A stretch of 64,000 nucleotides of DNA from Bin127 sp965221625 (GCA_965221625.1 OZ244903.1:1922001-1986000); one strand, 5' to 3'. Shown: positions 44,106 to 53,208, counted from the first letter of the stretch. The notes: generated by a model not told the origin, from the letters alone. Numbers and translations are program-made.

Positions 44106-45254
44106 ATGATGGATTACAGCAATGCCGAAAAGATGCTCGAGTCTTTGGGAGTTACCCCGATCCTCAACGCGGGAGGCCCGGTGACGCGGTTTTCGGGCAC
44201 GAGGCCTCGATCGGAATCACTCGAGGCGATGGTTGCGATGGCGGAACCGTTCGTGGAGCTTCCGGAGTTGATAGTTGCTGCTGGTGAACGGTTGGCTGAC
44301 ATCATCGGAGTGCCGGCGGCAACCATCACCAGCGGTGCCTCTGGCGGACTCACGGTGCAAACAGCGGCGGCGATGGCGAAAGATGACCCACAGAAGATAT
44401 TCCAACTGCCGATTACGGACGGCATGCCCACGGAGCTCATCATCCAGAAAAACCATCGCTTCGGATATGACCACCTTTATCTCACTCCGGGTGCCCGGTT
44501 TGTTGAGGTTGGCGATGAGTCGGGTTGCACACCTGAGGAAGTTGAGAACGCAATCTCTGAGGACACAGCGGCAATCATCCACCTCGAGTCGCCGTACAGC
44601 GGTGACAACGTATTGCCAATCGAAACGTTGGTTGACTTAGCGCACTCACACGGTTTGCCGTTGATGTGTGATGCCGCTTCTAGGCTGCCCCCGCGCGCAA
44701 ACCTGACTAGGTTCGTCGATGCCGGTGCCGATCTGGTTTCGTTCTCGGGTGGTAAAGGAATCAGAGGACCGCAGGCAACCGGTCTGTTGCTCGGGAACGA
44801 AGAGTGGGTCGAATACGCCCGATTGAACAACGCACCGAATGCGACCGTGGCGCGGGCACAGAAGGTGTCGAAGGAGGCGATCGCTGGCATCTTAGCCGCT
44901 GTTGAAGTTTTCGTCAACGAGGATGAGGATGAAGAGAACCGACGCTACCGAAGATTGATGCAATCGGTGGTTGACCAAGTAATCGAGATCCCAGGGGTTG
45001 ACGCTGAGGTCGTTCATGACTACAACCACTACATTCCGCACGCGGTGTTGCGCTTGAACGACAGCTGGAGGGGACCGCCCAAGAGTGCCATCGGAGAGCG
45101 AATGCTTGAACCGCCGGATCGAGTGATGATCTTGACGTTTCTGCAGGACGTGCCCGAGTTTTGGGTCGACCCGTTGAACTTGACCGATGACGAAGTGCAA
45201 CTTGTCGCCGACAAGCTGCGGCGCGTGTTGCTTGAAGCGTCATCTGAGGGTTAG
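44106..45254 (+). CDS. SelA-like PLP-dependent enzyme (aminotransferase-V fold)
   Basis: A 382-residue protein. It begins MLESLGVTPILNAGGPVTRFSGTRP, as do SelA-like and D-glucosaminate-6-phosphate ammonia-lyase-like (DgaE) proteins. The Schiff-base lysine is in LVSFSGGKGIRGPQATGLLLG, preceded by PLMCDAASRLPP, whose Asp would contact the PLP ring. True SelA makes selenocysteyl-tRNA, but there is no selB or selC here and the usual extended SelA N-terminus is missing. An ammonia lyase or racemase acting on a hydroxy-amino acid is more likely. Confidence 0.82.
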   Translation: MMDYSNAEKMLESLGVTPILNAGGPVTRFSGTRPRSESLEAMVAMAEPFVELPELIVAAGERLADIIGVPAATITSGASGGLTVQTAAAMAKDDPQKIFQLPITDGMPTELIIQKNHRFGYDHLYLTPGARFVEVGDESGCTPEEVENAISEDTAAIIHLESPYSGDNVLPIETLVDLAHSHGLPLMCDAASRLPPRANLTRFVDAGADLVSFSGGKGIRGPQATGLLLGNEEWVEYARLNNAPNATVARAQKVSKEAIAGILAAVEVFVNEDEDEENRRYRRLMQSVVDQVIEIPGVDAEVVHDYNHYIPHAVLRLNDSWRGPPKSAIGERMLEPPDRVMILTFLQDVPEFWVDPLNLTDDEVQLVADKLRRVLLEASSEG

Positions 45255-45417
45255 ATGAAAAGGGCTTTGATGCCTGCCAAGCGTGTCGGGCCACGCCACC
45301 ACGGCGAGTGCCAACGAAAGTTGGAGATAGCTGATGCGAACCGCAATCCGACTTCGTATTCCTGAATCTCGGGGATAAAGAAACCATCTAAGGTGATTCG
45401 ATCAAGGGGACGTAACC

Positions 45418-47079
45418 ATGCCGAAACGTATCCAAGGCAAACATGCATTCTTGCAGATGTTGCGGGCCGAAGGGATCGACTACATCTTCGGCAACCCAGG
45501 CACCAGTGAAGCACCGTTCATCGGAATACTGCACGAATACCCTGATCTGCAGTACTTGATGGTGGTTCAGGAAGGCGTCGCAGTAGGCATGGCCGAAGGT
45601 TACGCCAGAGCCACGGGCAAGGTCGGTTTCGTTAGCTTGCACATCGATAACGGACTTGCAAATGGATTCGGCCTCATGGTCGATCAGAAGAAAACCGGTT
45701 CTCCGGTTGTGATTACTGCCGGCAACAAGGATGTGCGGCATCTCGCCGCTGGTCGCAGCGACCTGGTTGAGATGGCGGCACCGTTCTCGAAGTGGAGCGC
45801 AGAAATTAGCCATGCCGAACAGGTGCCATCAGTCTTGCGCCGGGCGTTCCAAGAAGCACGGACCCCACCGACTGGGCCCGTGTTCGTCTCGCTGGCTGGC
45901 AATGCCATGGATGACTACGCCGAGATCGACATCGAACCCTCTGCCGGCATCCACGCTGAACCGCGTCCCGAACCTGAAGCGGTCGAAGCGGCGGCAGCAC
46001 TCTTGGCGGATGCTACAAACCCGATCCTGATTGTCGGCGATCGCGTCCACGCAAGCAACGCAGTGGATGCTGCCGCCAACATGGCGGATACCATCGGTGC
46101 CAGAGCATACGGGCACGTATCTGGCCACACGAACTTCCCGACGGACCATCCCCGATGGTGTGGTGCCCTGTCGTTGCGATCTGACGAAGGACTGACGGCA
46201 CTCAGTGAGGCCGACGTTGTGTTGGCGGTTGGTACTCCCGTGTTCGAGGACTACTTCTATCGCTCTGGCAACTACATCGGTCCCGACACGAAGTTGATAC
46301 ATATCGATTCCGATTCGAGCGAGATTGGCAAGAAAGAGCCGACGGATGTTGGCATTTGGGCATCGCCACTGCACGCACTAGCGGAAATCGAACAGGTTGT
46401 GGCAGATCGGATCGACGGCACAAGGGCTGAAGCGGCTGCGGCGCGGCGTATGGCGCAAACCAATGAATATGCGGCAACCAAGGAAGCGTTCGACGCTTTG
46501 TCCGCATCGAAGTGGGCAAGCACTCCGATACATCCTTCGGCCTTCGGGCGCGCGCTGGGAGAAGCGATACCGCACGGTGCCAACGTGTTCGGCGACCCTG
46601 TCTCCTCCGGGCCAATGGTCGCGGCCGGTCTCGCCAATCGCACCGACATACGCTACATGGGTTCTCGTGGTGGAGCAATCGGTTGGGGCATGGGAGGAAC
46701 CATGGGGATGCATCTCGCCAATCCGGATCGACCTACGATCGGTATCGTCGGCGACGGCAGTGCGATGATGACGGTACAAGGCATCTGGACCGCGGTGAAC
46801 TACGACATTCCCGTGGTATACGTCATTTGCAACAACGGTGCATATCGGGTGTTGAAGGTAAATCAGAACGTGTACCATTCGTTGAACGATATGCCGCCGC
46901 CAACGCAGTACAACGCGATGGACTTCGACACGCCGTTCGACTTCAAGGCGCAGGCCGAAGCATATGGAGGCTTCGGCATCACAGTCAACCGGGCGGATGA
47001 TCTCAAACCGGCAATCGAAACCGCGATTGCCTCGAAACGTCCGGCGTGCGTTGACGTGATTCTTGATGGATCGGTCTAG
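45418..47079 (+). CDS. thiamine diphosphate-dependent enzyme, benzoylformate decarboxylase/acetolactate synthase-like
   Basis: A 553-residue protein with the three ThDP-enzyme domains. The catalytic glutamate is in VVQEGVAVGMAEGYARATG near residue 57; the central domain spans about 195-340; the ThDP motif is IVGDGSAMMTVQGIWTAVNY followed by YVICNNGAY. The first loop IFGNPGTSEAPF matches benzoylformate decarboxylases. It probably decarboxylates a 2-oxo acid or joins aldehydes. The gap of 163 bases from the preceding gene has no gene or thiamine riboswitch that I can see. Confidence 0.86.
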   Translation: MPKRIQGKHAFLQMLRAEGIDYIFGNPGTSEAPFIGILHEYPDLQYLMVVQEGVAVGMAEGYARATGKVGFVSLHIDNGLANGFGLMVDQKKTGSPVVITAGNKDVRHLAAGRSDLVEMAAPFSKWSAEISHAEQVPSVLRRAFQEARTPPTGPVFVSLAGNAMDDYAEIDIEPSAGIHAEPRPEPEAVEAAAALLADATNPILIVGDRVHASNAVDAAANMADTIGARAYGHVSGHTNFPTDHPRWCGALSLRSDEGLTALSEADVVLAVGTPVFEDYFYRSGNYIGPDTKLIHIDSDSSEIGKKEPTDVGIWASPLHALAEIEQVVADRIDGTRAEAAAARRMAQTNEYAATKEAFDALSASKWASTPIHPSAFGRALGEAIPHGANVFGDPVSSGPMVAAGLANRTDIRYMGSRGGAIGWGMGGTMGMHLANPDRPTIGIVGDGSAMMTVQGIWTAVNYDIPVVYVICNNGAYRVLKVNQNVYHSLNDMPPPTQYNAMDFDTPFDFKAQAEAYGGFGITVNRADDLKPAIETAIASKRPACVDVILDGSV

Positions 47080-47109
47080 CCGGCTCGGCATTAGACAATC
47101 GAGATTCCA

Positions 47110-48210
47110 ATGGACCAAGCGTCGAAGATCGGACATCTGATACGGGAATCTCTTCGGAGTGCCGCCATCTACGGAGCACTCGCCGATGCGGATGGCGACG
47201 AAGCGCGCCGGGCAAGCTATACCCGTTTGCGTGAACTCGAGCTTGATCTAGCAAAACGGTCGGCGGAACTGGCATCCACCGAGATGCTTCGATTCGGCAC
47301 TAAGCACTTTTCGATCTCGATCGCACTGCTCAAGTTGGCTTCGAAAGTATTAGATTCGACGCGTATTGCGCGGTTACTTCGTAGACGATTCCAACGCAAG
47401 CTCAGTCTCAATAGCGAGCAATACGCCCAACACAATCTAGGAGCAAACGCTGTCGAGAGCATGAAATTGCTTAATCGACTTTCCTCGCATGGTGATGGCC
47501 AATCCGAACACGTTGAGAGTGACTCTCACGTGTCGCGCACGGGCACGCTGCGGGCCGCAGTCCTCGGCATCAACGATGGTCTGGTATCGAACACCGCTTT
47601 GGTATTAGGGGTTGCGGGAGGTAGCGGAGATCCGTCAATCGTGTTGCTCGCAGGTCTAGCAGGCCTGGTTAGTGGTTCTCTGTCGATGGCCGCCGGTGAG
47701 TACGTCTCGGTGGTGTCTCAACGAGAGTTCAACGAAAACTTGGTCCGTTGGGAAAGAGCCGAACTGCTACTTTGGCACGACGAAGAGAAGGCGGAACTCG
47801 TAACGATCCTCGCGGAAAAGGGTCTCGATCAAGAGACTGCGCAAACCGCCGCGGATCGCATCATGAGCGACCCTGATGTTGCATTAGACGTGCATGTCCG
47901 AGAAGAGCTGGGCATTGATCCGGATGACTTGGGCGGTTCGCCAATCGCAGCGATGATCAGTTCATTCATCGCTTTCGCGGTTGGTGCGATCGTGCCATTG
48001 GTTCCTTTCATTTTGGGTGGCGAAGGCGGCGCGACATTGGTCGCCACCATCGCATGTTCGGCGACGGCATTGATAGTCGTTGGCGGCGGACTTGGATGGG
48101 CATCCGGCACTGGGACGGTCTACGGTGCCGTTAGGATGGCGTTAGTGGGATTCGCCGCCGGTGCAATTACATTTGTGACTGGTTTGGCCGTGGGACTGCA
48201 AATCGGTTGA
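47110..48210 (+). CDS. VIT1/CCC1-family transporter with degenerate ferritin-like N-terminal domain
   Basis: A 366-residue protein. The C-terminal half is a VIT/CCC1 domain: TLRAAVLGINDGLVSNTALVLGVAGG, then LVSGSLSMAAGEYVSVVSQREF, a cytoplasmic metal-binding loop rich in Glu (WHDEEKAELVTILAEKG) and three more helices. VIT-type proteins export Fe or Mn from the cytoplasm. The first 135 residues are helical, like the rubrerythrin/ferritin domain of MbfA, but the ExxH iron-ligand pairs are absent (for example ELELDLAKRSAEL and GANAVESMKLL). Confidence 0.83.
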   Translation: MDQASKIGHLIRESLRSAAIYGALADADGDEARRASYTRLRELELDLAKRSAELASTEMLRFGTKHFSISIALLKLASKVLDSTRIARLLRRRFQRKLSLNSEQYAQHNLGANAVESMKLLNRLSSHGDGQSEHVESDSHVSRTGTLRAAVLGINDGLVSNTALVLGVAGGSGDPSIVLLAGLAGLVSGSLSMAAGEYVSVVSQREFNENLVRWERAELLLWHDEEKAELVTILAEKGLDQETAQTAADRIMSDPDVALDVHVREELGIDPDDLGGSPIAAMISSFIAFAVGAIVPLVPFILGGEGGATLVATIACSATALIVVGGGLGWASGTGTVYGAVRMALVGFAAGAITFVTGLAVGLQIG

Positions 48211-48807
48211 GAAGACAGTACTTTGCATCGTGAGTTTCGAACGGCGACGGAGCACTTCGCCAGTGACGCCCACCGGGCCGCCGTACCCTAGTCGACACCG
48301 TTGATTGAGACGAGTCGCTAGCGAGTAGATGATTCGTTCGTTTTCCCGATCAACCACAATCTCAATCGCCCTTCCAGTCAGCTTCGACTCCTGGTGTAGC
48401 TGCGCCATAATCCGAACGACGCTTCGGGCATCGCAATTGAAAGCGCAGGCCTGCGCGGGCTCGAGTCTGGTGATGGAATTAACGAGAGCCACGAGCGAAA
48501 CAGATCGACTAACCAGCGAGCAACTGCGAATGCGATTCCAATTCGTTTGTACCTAATGCTGCGTCCCACACTCTATTCCCATCCAATTTCCCGGGTAACT
48601 TTGGTGGCTGGACTTGACATCTGACTCGCGGCCGAAAGTCTTGGAAACGCCGCCAACATAAATTCAGACCTTGATACGGGATTACATCCTCCTGTCGGAT
48701 TGTAACCATACGTTGTCGATTGGATATGCGAAGTTAACGAGCGAACCATGCAGTCCAATACGAATTTGTAATAGGTGAACATTCGAATTACCCAATCCGC
48801 AAGCCGA
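48211..48807. other. about 600 bases without a convincing gene
   Basis: This gap lies between two convergent genes, the VIT transporter and sat. A minus-strand frame from 48492 to 48142 is open for 116 codons and looks mildly protein-like (TGRAIEIVVDRENERIIYSLATRL), but it overlaps the 3' end of the transporter by 69 bases and has no ribosome site or known family. It may be a decayed gene. I see no RNA fold or repeat in the rest, which is richer in A and T than its neighbours. Confidence 0.4.
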
Positions 48808-50376
48808 TTATCGAGGGATCAGTCCCAGTGCGGTCGCGTGCCGCATGACTTTGTCGGCAACCTCGCCGGGCGACTCGTCGCTTTCAATCACCACGTCAAC
48901 ACCAGATGCATCACGCTGGACGGCGATGACCACACCGCCGACTGCGGCAACCGATCTGATGCGTTCCGAGCCGTCTCCGGAACAGATCAAGATCACGGCC
49001 CCACCGTTGCGCGCCACTTCCCTTCCGATCAAACCCAGCGCGTCATCAGATAATGTGCCGTCGTCGAGTACCGTAACCGGGCGCCTTCCGTCCTCAAGTA
49101 GCATTTCGGCCAAGGCGTTGGCAATCGACGAATCTATGGACGCGTCTTCACTGTTGACGAGAACGTTGAAGCCGCGCTTCTCCATCGCTGGATACGACCT
49201 CCGCAACTCCGAGATTACGCTCGGGAATGAGAACCACTCCGGAATGTCGGCACCAGTTGCTAGTCTGTTGCGAAGCTCTGTACCAGATAGGTTGACGATC
49301 TCCGAATCCTCAGGCAACTCATCGCGGGTTAGGTAACTCTCGCTCTTGCCGTCGTACACGACTTCTTGGAAAGTTACGACATCAATACCGAGTTCGTCGC
49401 GGTGTTCTTCAACGAGATATTGCGCGTCGTAAGGACCGTAGAACGGAGTCCCATTCGCGTCGTTCCCCGGTCCAGCATGGTCTCGGCCGACAATGAAGTG
49501 TGTGCAACCATAATTCTTGCGCACGATCGCATGCCAGACGGCTTCGCGCGGTCCACCCATGCGCATGGCAAGTTGAAGAAGGCTTAGCGTAGCCGAATTC
49601 CGCTCATACCCTTCAATAATTGCTTGGTAGCAACGGACACGAGTGTGGTACTCGACGTCGCCGGGCTTGGTCAAACCGACTACTGGATGTATGAGCAGGT
49701 TCGCCGACACTTGCGCGGCTGCGCGTCGAGTCAATTCAACGTGAGCGCGATGCATGGGATTTCTCGTTTGGAATGCCACGATACGTGACCAACCACGACT
49801 CTGAAACTCCGCACGCAATTGCGCCGGTGTGTGTCGCAACGACTCGTACGTATGATGTTGCGATGATCTGGCAGCCTCAAGCGCGCCACCAACGTAGTAG
49901 TCATTTGTTTGATTGAGGACGACATCAACGCCGGGGTGAAACGGGTCAGTCGTGCCGAAGACTTTTTCCGCTTCGGCGTGGCGATCTGGTTGCCATACGT
50001 CGTCGACCGTGATGATTGCGATTAGGACGCCTTCCGGGTGCACCAGTGCCAATCTCTCGCCGGCAGACAGCTGAGCGGCGTGTTCGGATGGCAGGTCGAG
50101 AACGATTGGCATAGGCCAAAGCGCGCCGTCGCTCAATCGCATGTTGTCGCACACGCCTTCGTAGTCGCCACGGTTCATGAAACCGATTAACGGAGAAAAT
50201 GCACCGGTTATCAGCTGCTCGATATCACAGAGCTGCTTAGGAGTGAGAATCCAACTTCGGGCTCCCTTCGCTTCCGCATCCAACTCCGTAAGTCGTTTCG
50301 GAGAGACTACAAGGTCGACCAACTCGCCTCCGTGGGGCGCGATGAGATTCGTTTCGACGGATGATTCGTTGCTCAT
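48808..50376 (-). CDS. sat: sulfate adenylyltransferase with degenerate APS-kinase-like C-terminal domain
   Basis: About 522 residues. The ATP sulfurylase part has an N-terminal PUA-like domain (TPKQLCDIEQLITGAFSPLIGFMNRGDY), the catalytic QTRNPMHRAHVEL and IVGRDHAGPG, all intact. It makes APS from sulfate and ATP. The last 120 residues align with APS kinase, with the order RGFNVLVNSEDASIDSSIAN, ALAEMLLEDGRR, VTVLDDG and ESDESPGEVADKVM, but the P-loop GLSGAGKST is gone and about 45 residues of the kinase lid are deleted. A separate cysC at 21074 must supply the kinase. The ATG at 50376 fits homologues better than an upstream codon at 50457. Confidence 0.93.
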   Translation of the reverse strand: MSNESSVETNLIAPHGGELVDLVVSPKRLTELDAEAKGARSWILTPKQLCDIEQLITGAFSPLIGFMNRGDYEGVCDNMRLSDGALWPMPIVLDLPSEHAAQLSAGERLALVHPEGVLIAIITVDDVWQPDRHAEAEKVFGTTDPFHPGVDVVLNQTNDYYVGGALEAARSSQHHTYESLRHTPAQLRAEFQSRGWSRIVAFQTRNPMHRAHVELTRRAAAQVSANLLIHPVVGLTKPGDVEYHTRVRCYQAIIEGYERNSATLSLLQLAMRMGGPREAVWHAIVRKNYGCTHFIVGRDHAGPGNDANGTPFYGPYDAQYLVEEHRDELGIDVVTFQEVVYDGKSESYLTRDELPEDSEIVNLSGTELRNRLATGADIPEWFSFPSVISELRRSYPAMEKRGFNVLVNSEDASIDSSIANALAEMLLEDGRRPVTVLDDGTLSDDALGLIGREVARNGGAVILICSGDGSERIRSVAAVGGVVIAVQRDASGVDVVIESDESPGEVADKVMRHATALGLIPR

Positions 50377-50440
50377 GAGTGTTCGACCGGTGCTTAGTTG
50401 CTGAAGAATTGTGGGCGTTGCTTGTGTCGTCTGCGGGATT

Positions 50441-51616
50441 TCAATCGGCTTGACCACGAATCGCCCAATCGGGATTGACGAACATGTTCAGTCCGGGATC
50501 TGCGATGACGCCAGCGTCCGTGAAACTGGGTGGTTGAGATCGGATGAAGTCTTCGTCGATCTCAACGCCCCATCCTGGTTTGTCGGGTACCGGGAAAAAG
50601 CCGTCAACGACCTCTGGATAGTTCGTACCTGCGTTCTTGACGTGAGGATCCGCGAAGTCGTTGAAGTGTTCAAGTATCTTGACATTGCGCAACGTCAAAC
50701 ATAGGTGCAACGCCGCCATCGTCGAGATGATGCCACCCACGTTGTGCGGGGCGACCATTATCGAATGCGTCTCCGCGGTAGATGCGATTTTCTTGACTTC
50801 CAAGATCCCACCACATTGGGTGATATCAGGTTGGATAACATCCACCGTCTGGCCGCCCCAGATCTCTCTGAACTCCGGCGCGCCGTAGAGTCTCTCGCCA
50901 GTCGCTATCGGAAGTCCGGTGTGGCTTCTGACAGATTGCAGGGCTGGCACATCGCCGGGACGCACCGGCTCTTCGATCCAACCTACGTTGTACCTTTCGA
51001 CGTGCCGCGCAATCTCTCTCGCTTGGTGAGGCGAGAAACGTCCGTGCATCTCGATCATGATCTGAGCACGTGTCCCTGCGACATCAGCGACTGCTTCAAT
51101 CAGGTCGAGCGACTTGAAAAACTCGTCGCGCTCAAGTTCGAGATCGCCGTTGCCGAACGGGTCGAACTTCATCGCCCGATATCCTCGGTCCAAGACTCGT
51201 TGGGCCGCCGCAGCGTACTGTTCGGGAGCGCGCGCCACCGTGTACCAACCATTGGCGTACGCTTGGACGCGATCTGCCACCTGACCGCCCATCAGCTTGT
51301 AGACCGGCTGGTTGCAAGCCTTCCCGATAATGTCCCAGAACGCCAGCTCAACCAAAGCTAATCCTGTGTGCACCACCTCGCCGGGTTTGCCGAAATCGAG
51401 CAACGTCATCCGTCTGTAGAGTGCCTCGACGTCGAAAGGATCGTGCCCAATGAAGTGACGCTCCGCATCTCGGAGGTATTCGATCACGGTATGCGTTTTG
51501 CCGAGGACTCGGGCTTCGCCTACGCCTGTAATGCCATCGTCGGTTTCGATGAAACAGTAGGTTAAGTTGCGCCAAGGCGTCCCGAGAACCATCGTTCGGA
51601 AGGACGTTGTTTTCAT
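50441..51616 (-). CDS. enolase-superfamily sugar-acid dehydratase, galactonate-dehydratase-like
   Basis: A 391-residue protein. The strand-two motif is AMKFDPFG (Lys and Asp at the KxD position of the galactonate/mannonate branch), followed by MIEMHGRFSPHQA with a metal ligand and the MHG, GWIEEPVRPGD, GERLYGAPEFREI and DITQCGGILEVKKI, and VAPHNVGGIIST with the catalytic His. It is likely a D-galactonate-type or other aldonate dehydratase making a 2-keto-3-deoxy acid. It ends about 65 bases before sat on the same strand, but no functional link is evident. Confidence 0.86.
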   Translation of the reverse strand: MKTTSFRTMVLGTPWRNLTYCFIETDDGITGVGEARVLGKTHTVIEYLRDAERHFIGHDPFDVEALYRRMTLLDFGKPGEVVHTGLALVELAFWDIIGKACNQPVYKLMGGQVADRVQAYANGWYTVARAPEQYAAAAQRVLDRGYRAMKFDPFGNGDLELERDEFFKSLDLIEAVADVAGTRAQIMIEMHGRFSPHQAREIARHVERYNVGWIEEPVRPGDVPALQSVRSHTGLPIATGERLYGAPEFREIWGGQTVDVIQPDITQCGGILEVKKIASTAETHSIMVAPHNVGGIISTMAALHLCLTLRNVKILEHFNDFADPHVKNAGTNYPEVVDGFFPVPDKPGWGVEIDEDFIRSQPPSFTDAGVIADPGLNMFVNPDWAIRGQAD

Positions 51617-51714
51617 GATTCCGCTGCTAATCTATCGGTTCGCACACCCAAACGATTCTACTTTTTGACCTGTCTTCGCCCCGTGCGCGGCTTGGTAGAA
51701 TGGGGTTGACGGAC

Positions 51715-51789
51715 GCGGGAGTAACTCAGTGGAAGAGTGCCTGCCTTCCAAGCAGGGTGTCGCGGGTTCGAATCCCGTCTCCCGCTCCA
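51715..51789 (+). tRNA. tRNA-Gly (anticodon TCC)
   Basis: A cloverleaf with acceptor GCGGGAG/CTCCCGC, D arm, anticodon stem CCTGC/GCAGG with loop CTTCCAA (anticodon TCC) and T arm CGGG-TTCGAAT-CCCG. The 3' CCA is encoded. A TAGAAT -10 box at 51696-51701 lies about 14 bases before it, with no good -35 at 17 bases. Confidence 0.96.
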
Positions 51790-51793
51790 CTCT

Positions 51794-52834
51794 CTATCCG
51801 TTCGGTGATCTCGCACCAACAACTAGAACCCGTTGTCCGCCCGGCGTAGCAAGATCTCCGTCCAGATCCAGTTGGGACTTGCGGACGAATGCCATGCCGA
51901 CGATACACCCCGTTTCAAGATCTTCAATGGCGGTGGTGATCCAACCAGCGTTGGTATTTCGGTTCACTGACTTGAGCGGCGTTCCGGACGCAAACTCGAA
52001 TGCATCTGGTTCGCTCGAAGTAGAACGGAAAGCAACCAACTTGCGTTGCACCTTGTCGTAGGTGTCGAGACGAGCGATAACTTCTTGCCCGACATAACAT
52101 CCCTTTTCAAAATCGATTAACCGTTCCAGACCTGCTTCTAAAGGGTTGACTCTGTCTGTCAACTCGGCATCGGCGATCGGAATGCCAGTGATCACGCGCA
52201 GGTAGTCGAATAACTCAGGTCGTGCTGGCTCAAGACCTGCGTCGCCGAAACGGTCTTCAAGGATTAGCACCGCAGGCGCGCTCGCAATCAAAGACCAGGT
52301 AGGCTCAAACACAACGTCCGAACGCCATGCAAGCACGACGCCACCTTCGACGACGTCGGCACCTCCCAAGTAACCGCATGGCGCGTCGGTGATGTTCTCA
52401 GATAACTCCGGAAGCAGCATCTGCACTACTTCGTGGGACTTTGGACCGGCGACGTGCCAGCGAGTGAGGAAGTGATCGAACGCTTCTATCTCGGCATCCT
52501 CAATGATCGTGTAGCGGAGAATCCCATCCTTCGTAGCATCCAAATCGTCAGAGTCGGATACGAGCAACAACTCTTCGGAGTTTCGCTTCAGCACCCAGAG
52601 GGAATCGATTATCCGACCTTTTTCGTTGGTTAACAGCGTCCGTCGGGCTTCGCCGTCGGCTAGGCTGATCAGCGAGTTTGTAGTGATGCGATGGAGAAGA
52701 TCCAATGCATCCTTGCCAATGTGTCGCAAGATTGATCCGCGCTTTGCGACGAACAGCGCGGAACCATGCTCAACGAAGCGTTTGTACTCCGAACCATGGC
52801 CGGTTGATGCGGACCGACGCGCAATGGAAGTCAT
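51794..52834 (-). CDS. ygfZ: folate-binding protein YgfZ (GcvT-like)
   Basis: About 346 residues. The GcvT-like fold carries the YgfZ signature DFEKGCYVGQEVIARLDTYDKVQRKL, including the KGCYxGQE motif with the Cys that is needed in E. coli. YgfZ is a tetrahydrofolate-binding factor that helps assemble or repair Fe-S clusters in proteins such as MiaB. Its start, ATG 52834, is 11 bases after the stop of the A-type Fe-S carrier upstream, which supports that role. The stop is close to tRNA-Gly on the other strand. Confidence 0.9.
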   Translation of the reverse strand: MTSIARRSASTGHGSEYKRFVEHGSALFVAKRGSILRHIGKDALDLLHRITTNSLISLADGEARRTLLTNEKGRIIDSLWVLKRNSEELLLVSDSDDLDATKDGILRYTIIEDAEIEAFDHFLTRWHVAGPKSHEVVQMLLPELSENITDAPCGYLGGADVVEGGVVLAWRSDVVFEPTWSLIASAPAVLILEDRFGDAGLEPARPELFDYLRVITGIPIADAELTDRVNPLEAGLERLIDFEKGCYVGQEVIARLDTYDKVQRKLVAFRSTSSEPDAFEFASGTPLKSVNRNTNAGWITTAIEDLETGCIVGMAFVRKSQLDLDGDLATPGGQRVLVVGARSPNG

Positions 52835-52845
52835 TGCGAAAGCGT

Positions 52846-53208
52846 TTAAACCGCGAACGAATCCCCGCAACCGCACGTTCGTTTGGCATTTGGATTCTGA
52901 AACTCGAAACCTCGGCCGTTCAGTCCGTCGGAGAAGTCGAGGACAGTTCCCGCGAGGAAGACAAAGGCTCGCTTAGGAATATAGACGTCGACGCCGTTGT
53001 CGTGGATGATTTTGTCATCTTCATCCGGTCCGTCGACAAGCTCGAGCACATACTGGAGGCCGGAACACCCACCGCCTTGCACTGCAATCTTCAATCGAGT
53101 GTGCTCCCGACCTTCACTGCGCGCAAACTGCTGGGCCTTGGCCGCGGCTTTGGGGGTAACCTGCACCGTGTTGACCGGCACAGAATGTGTTTGTTCAGCG
53201 ATCGTCAT
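52846..53208 (-). CDS. A-type iron-sulfur cluster carrier (IscA/ErpA family)
   Basis: A 120-residue protein. It has the HesB/IscA core AVQGGGCSGLQYVLELVDGP and the C-terminal RTCGCGDSF with the paired cysteines; the three Cys of the family are all present. It accepts a cluster from the scaffold and passes it to target proteins. It lies just upstream of ygfZ on the same strand. It is divergent from pduO, and the shared 144 bases hold a 7-2-7 palindrome. Confidence 0.92.
   Translation of the reverse strand: MTIAEQTHSVPVNTVQVTPKAAAKAQQFARSEGREHTRLKIAVQGGGCSGLQYVLELVDGPDEDDKIIHDNGVDVYIPKRAFVFLAGTVLDFSDGLNGRGFEFQNPNAKRTCGCGDSFAV

Noticed and set aside
44106..45254. SelA and selenocysteine synthesis
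   Set aside because: No selB, selD or tRNA-Sec is visible and the long SelA N-terminal domain is missing; it is a SelA-like PLP enzyme of another branch.
45255..45417. Thiamine riboswitch before the ThDP enzyme gene
   Set aside because: Neither the CTGAGA nor the ACCTGATC consensus of the TPP element is present.
48808..50376. Bifunctional Sat-CysC enzyme
   Set aside because: The kinase part has no Walker A loop and lacks the lid region, so kinase activity is not expected.
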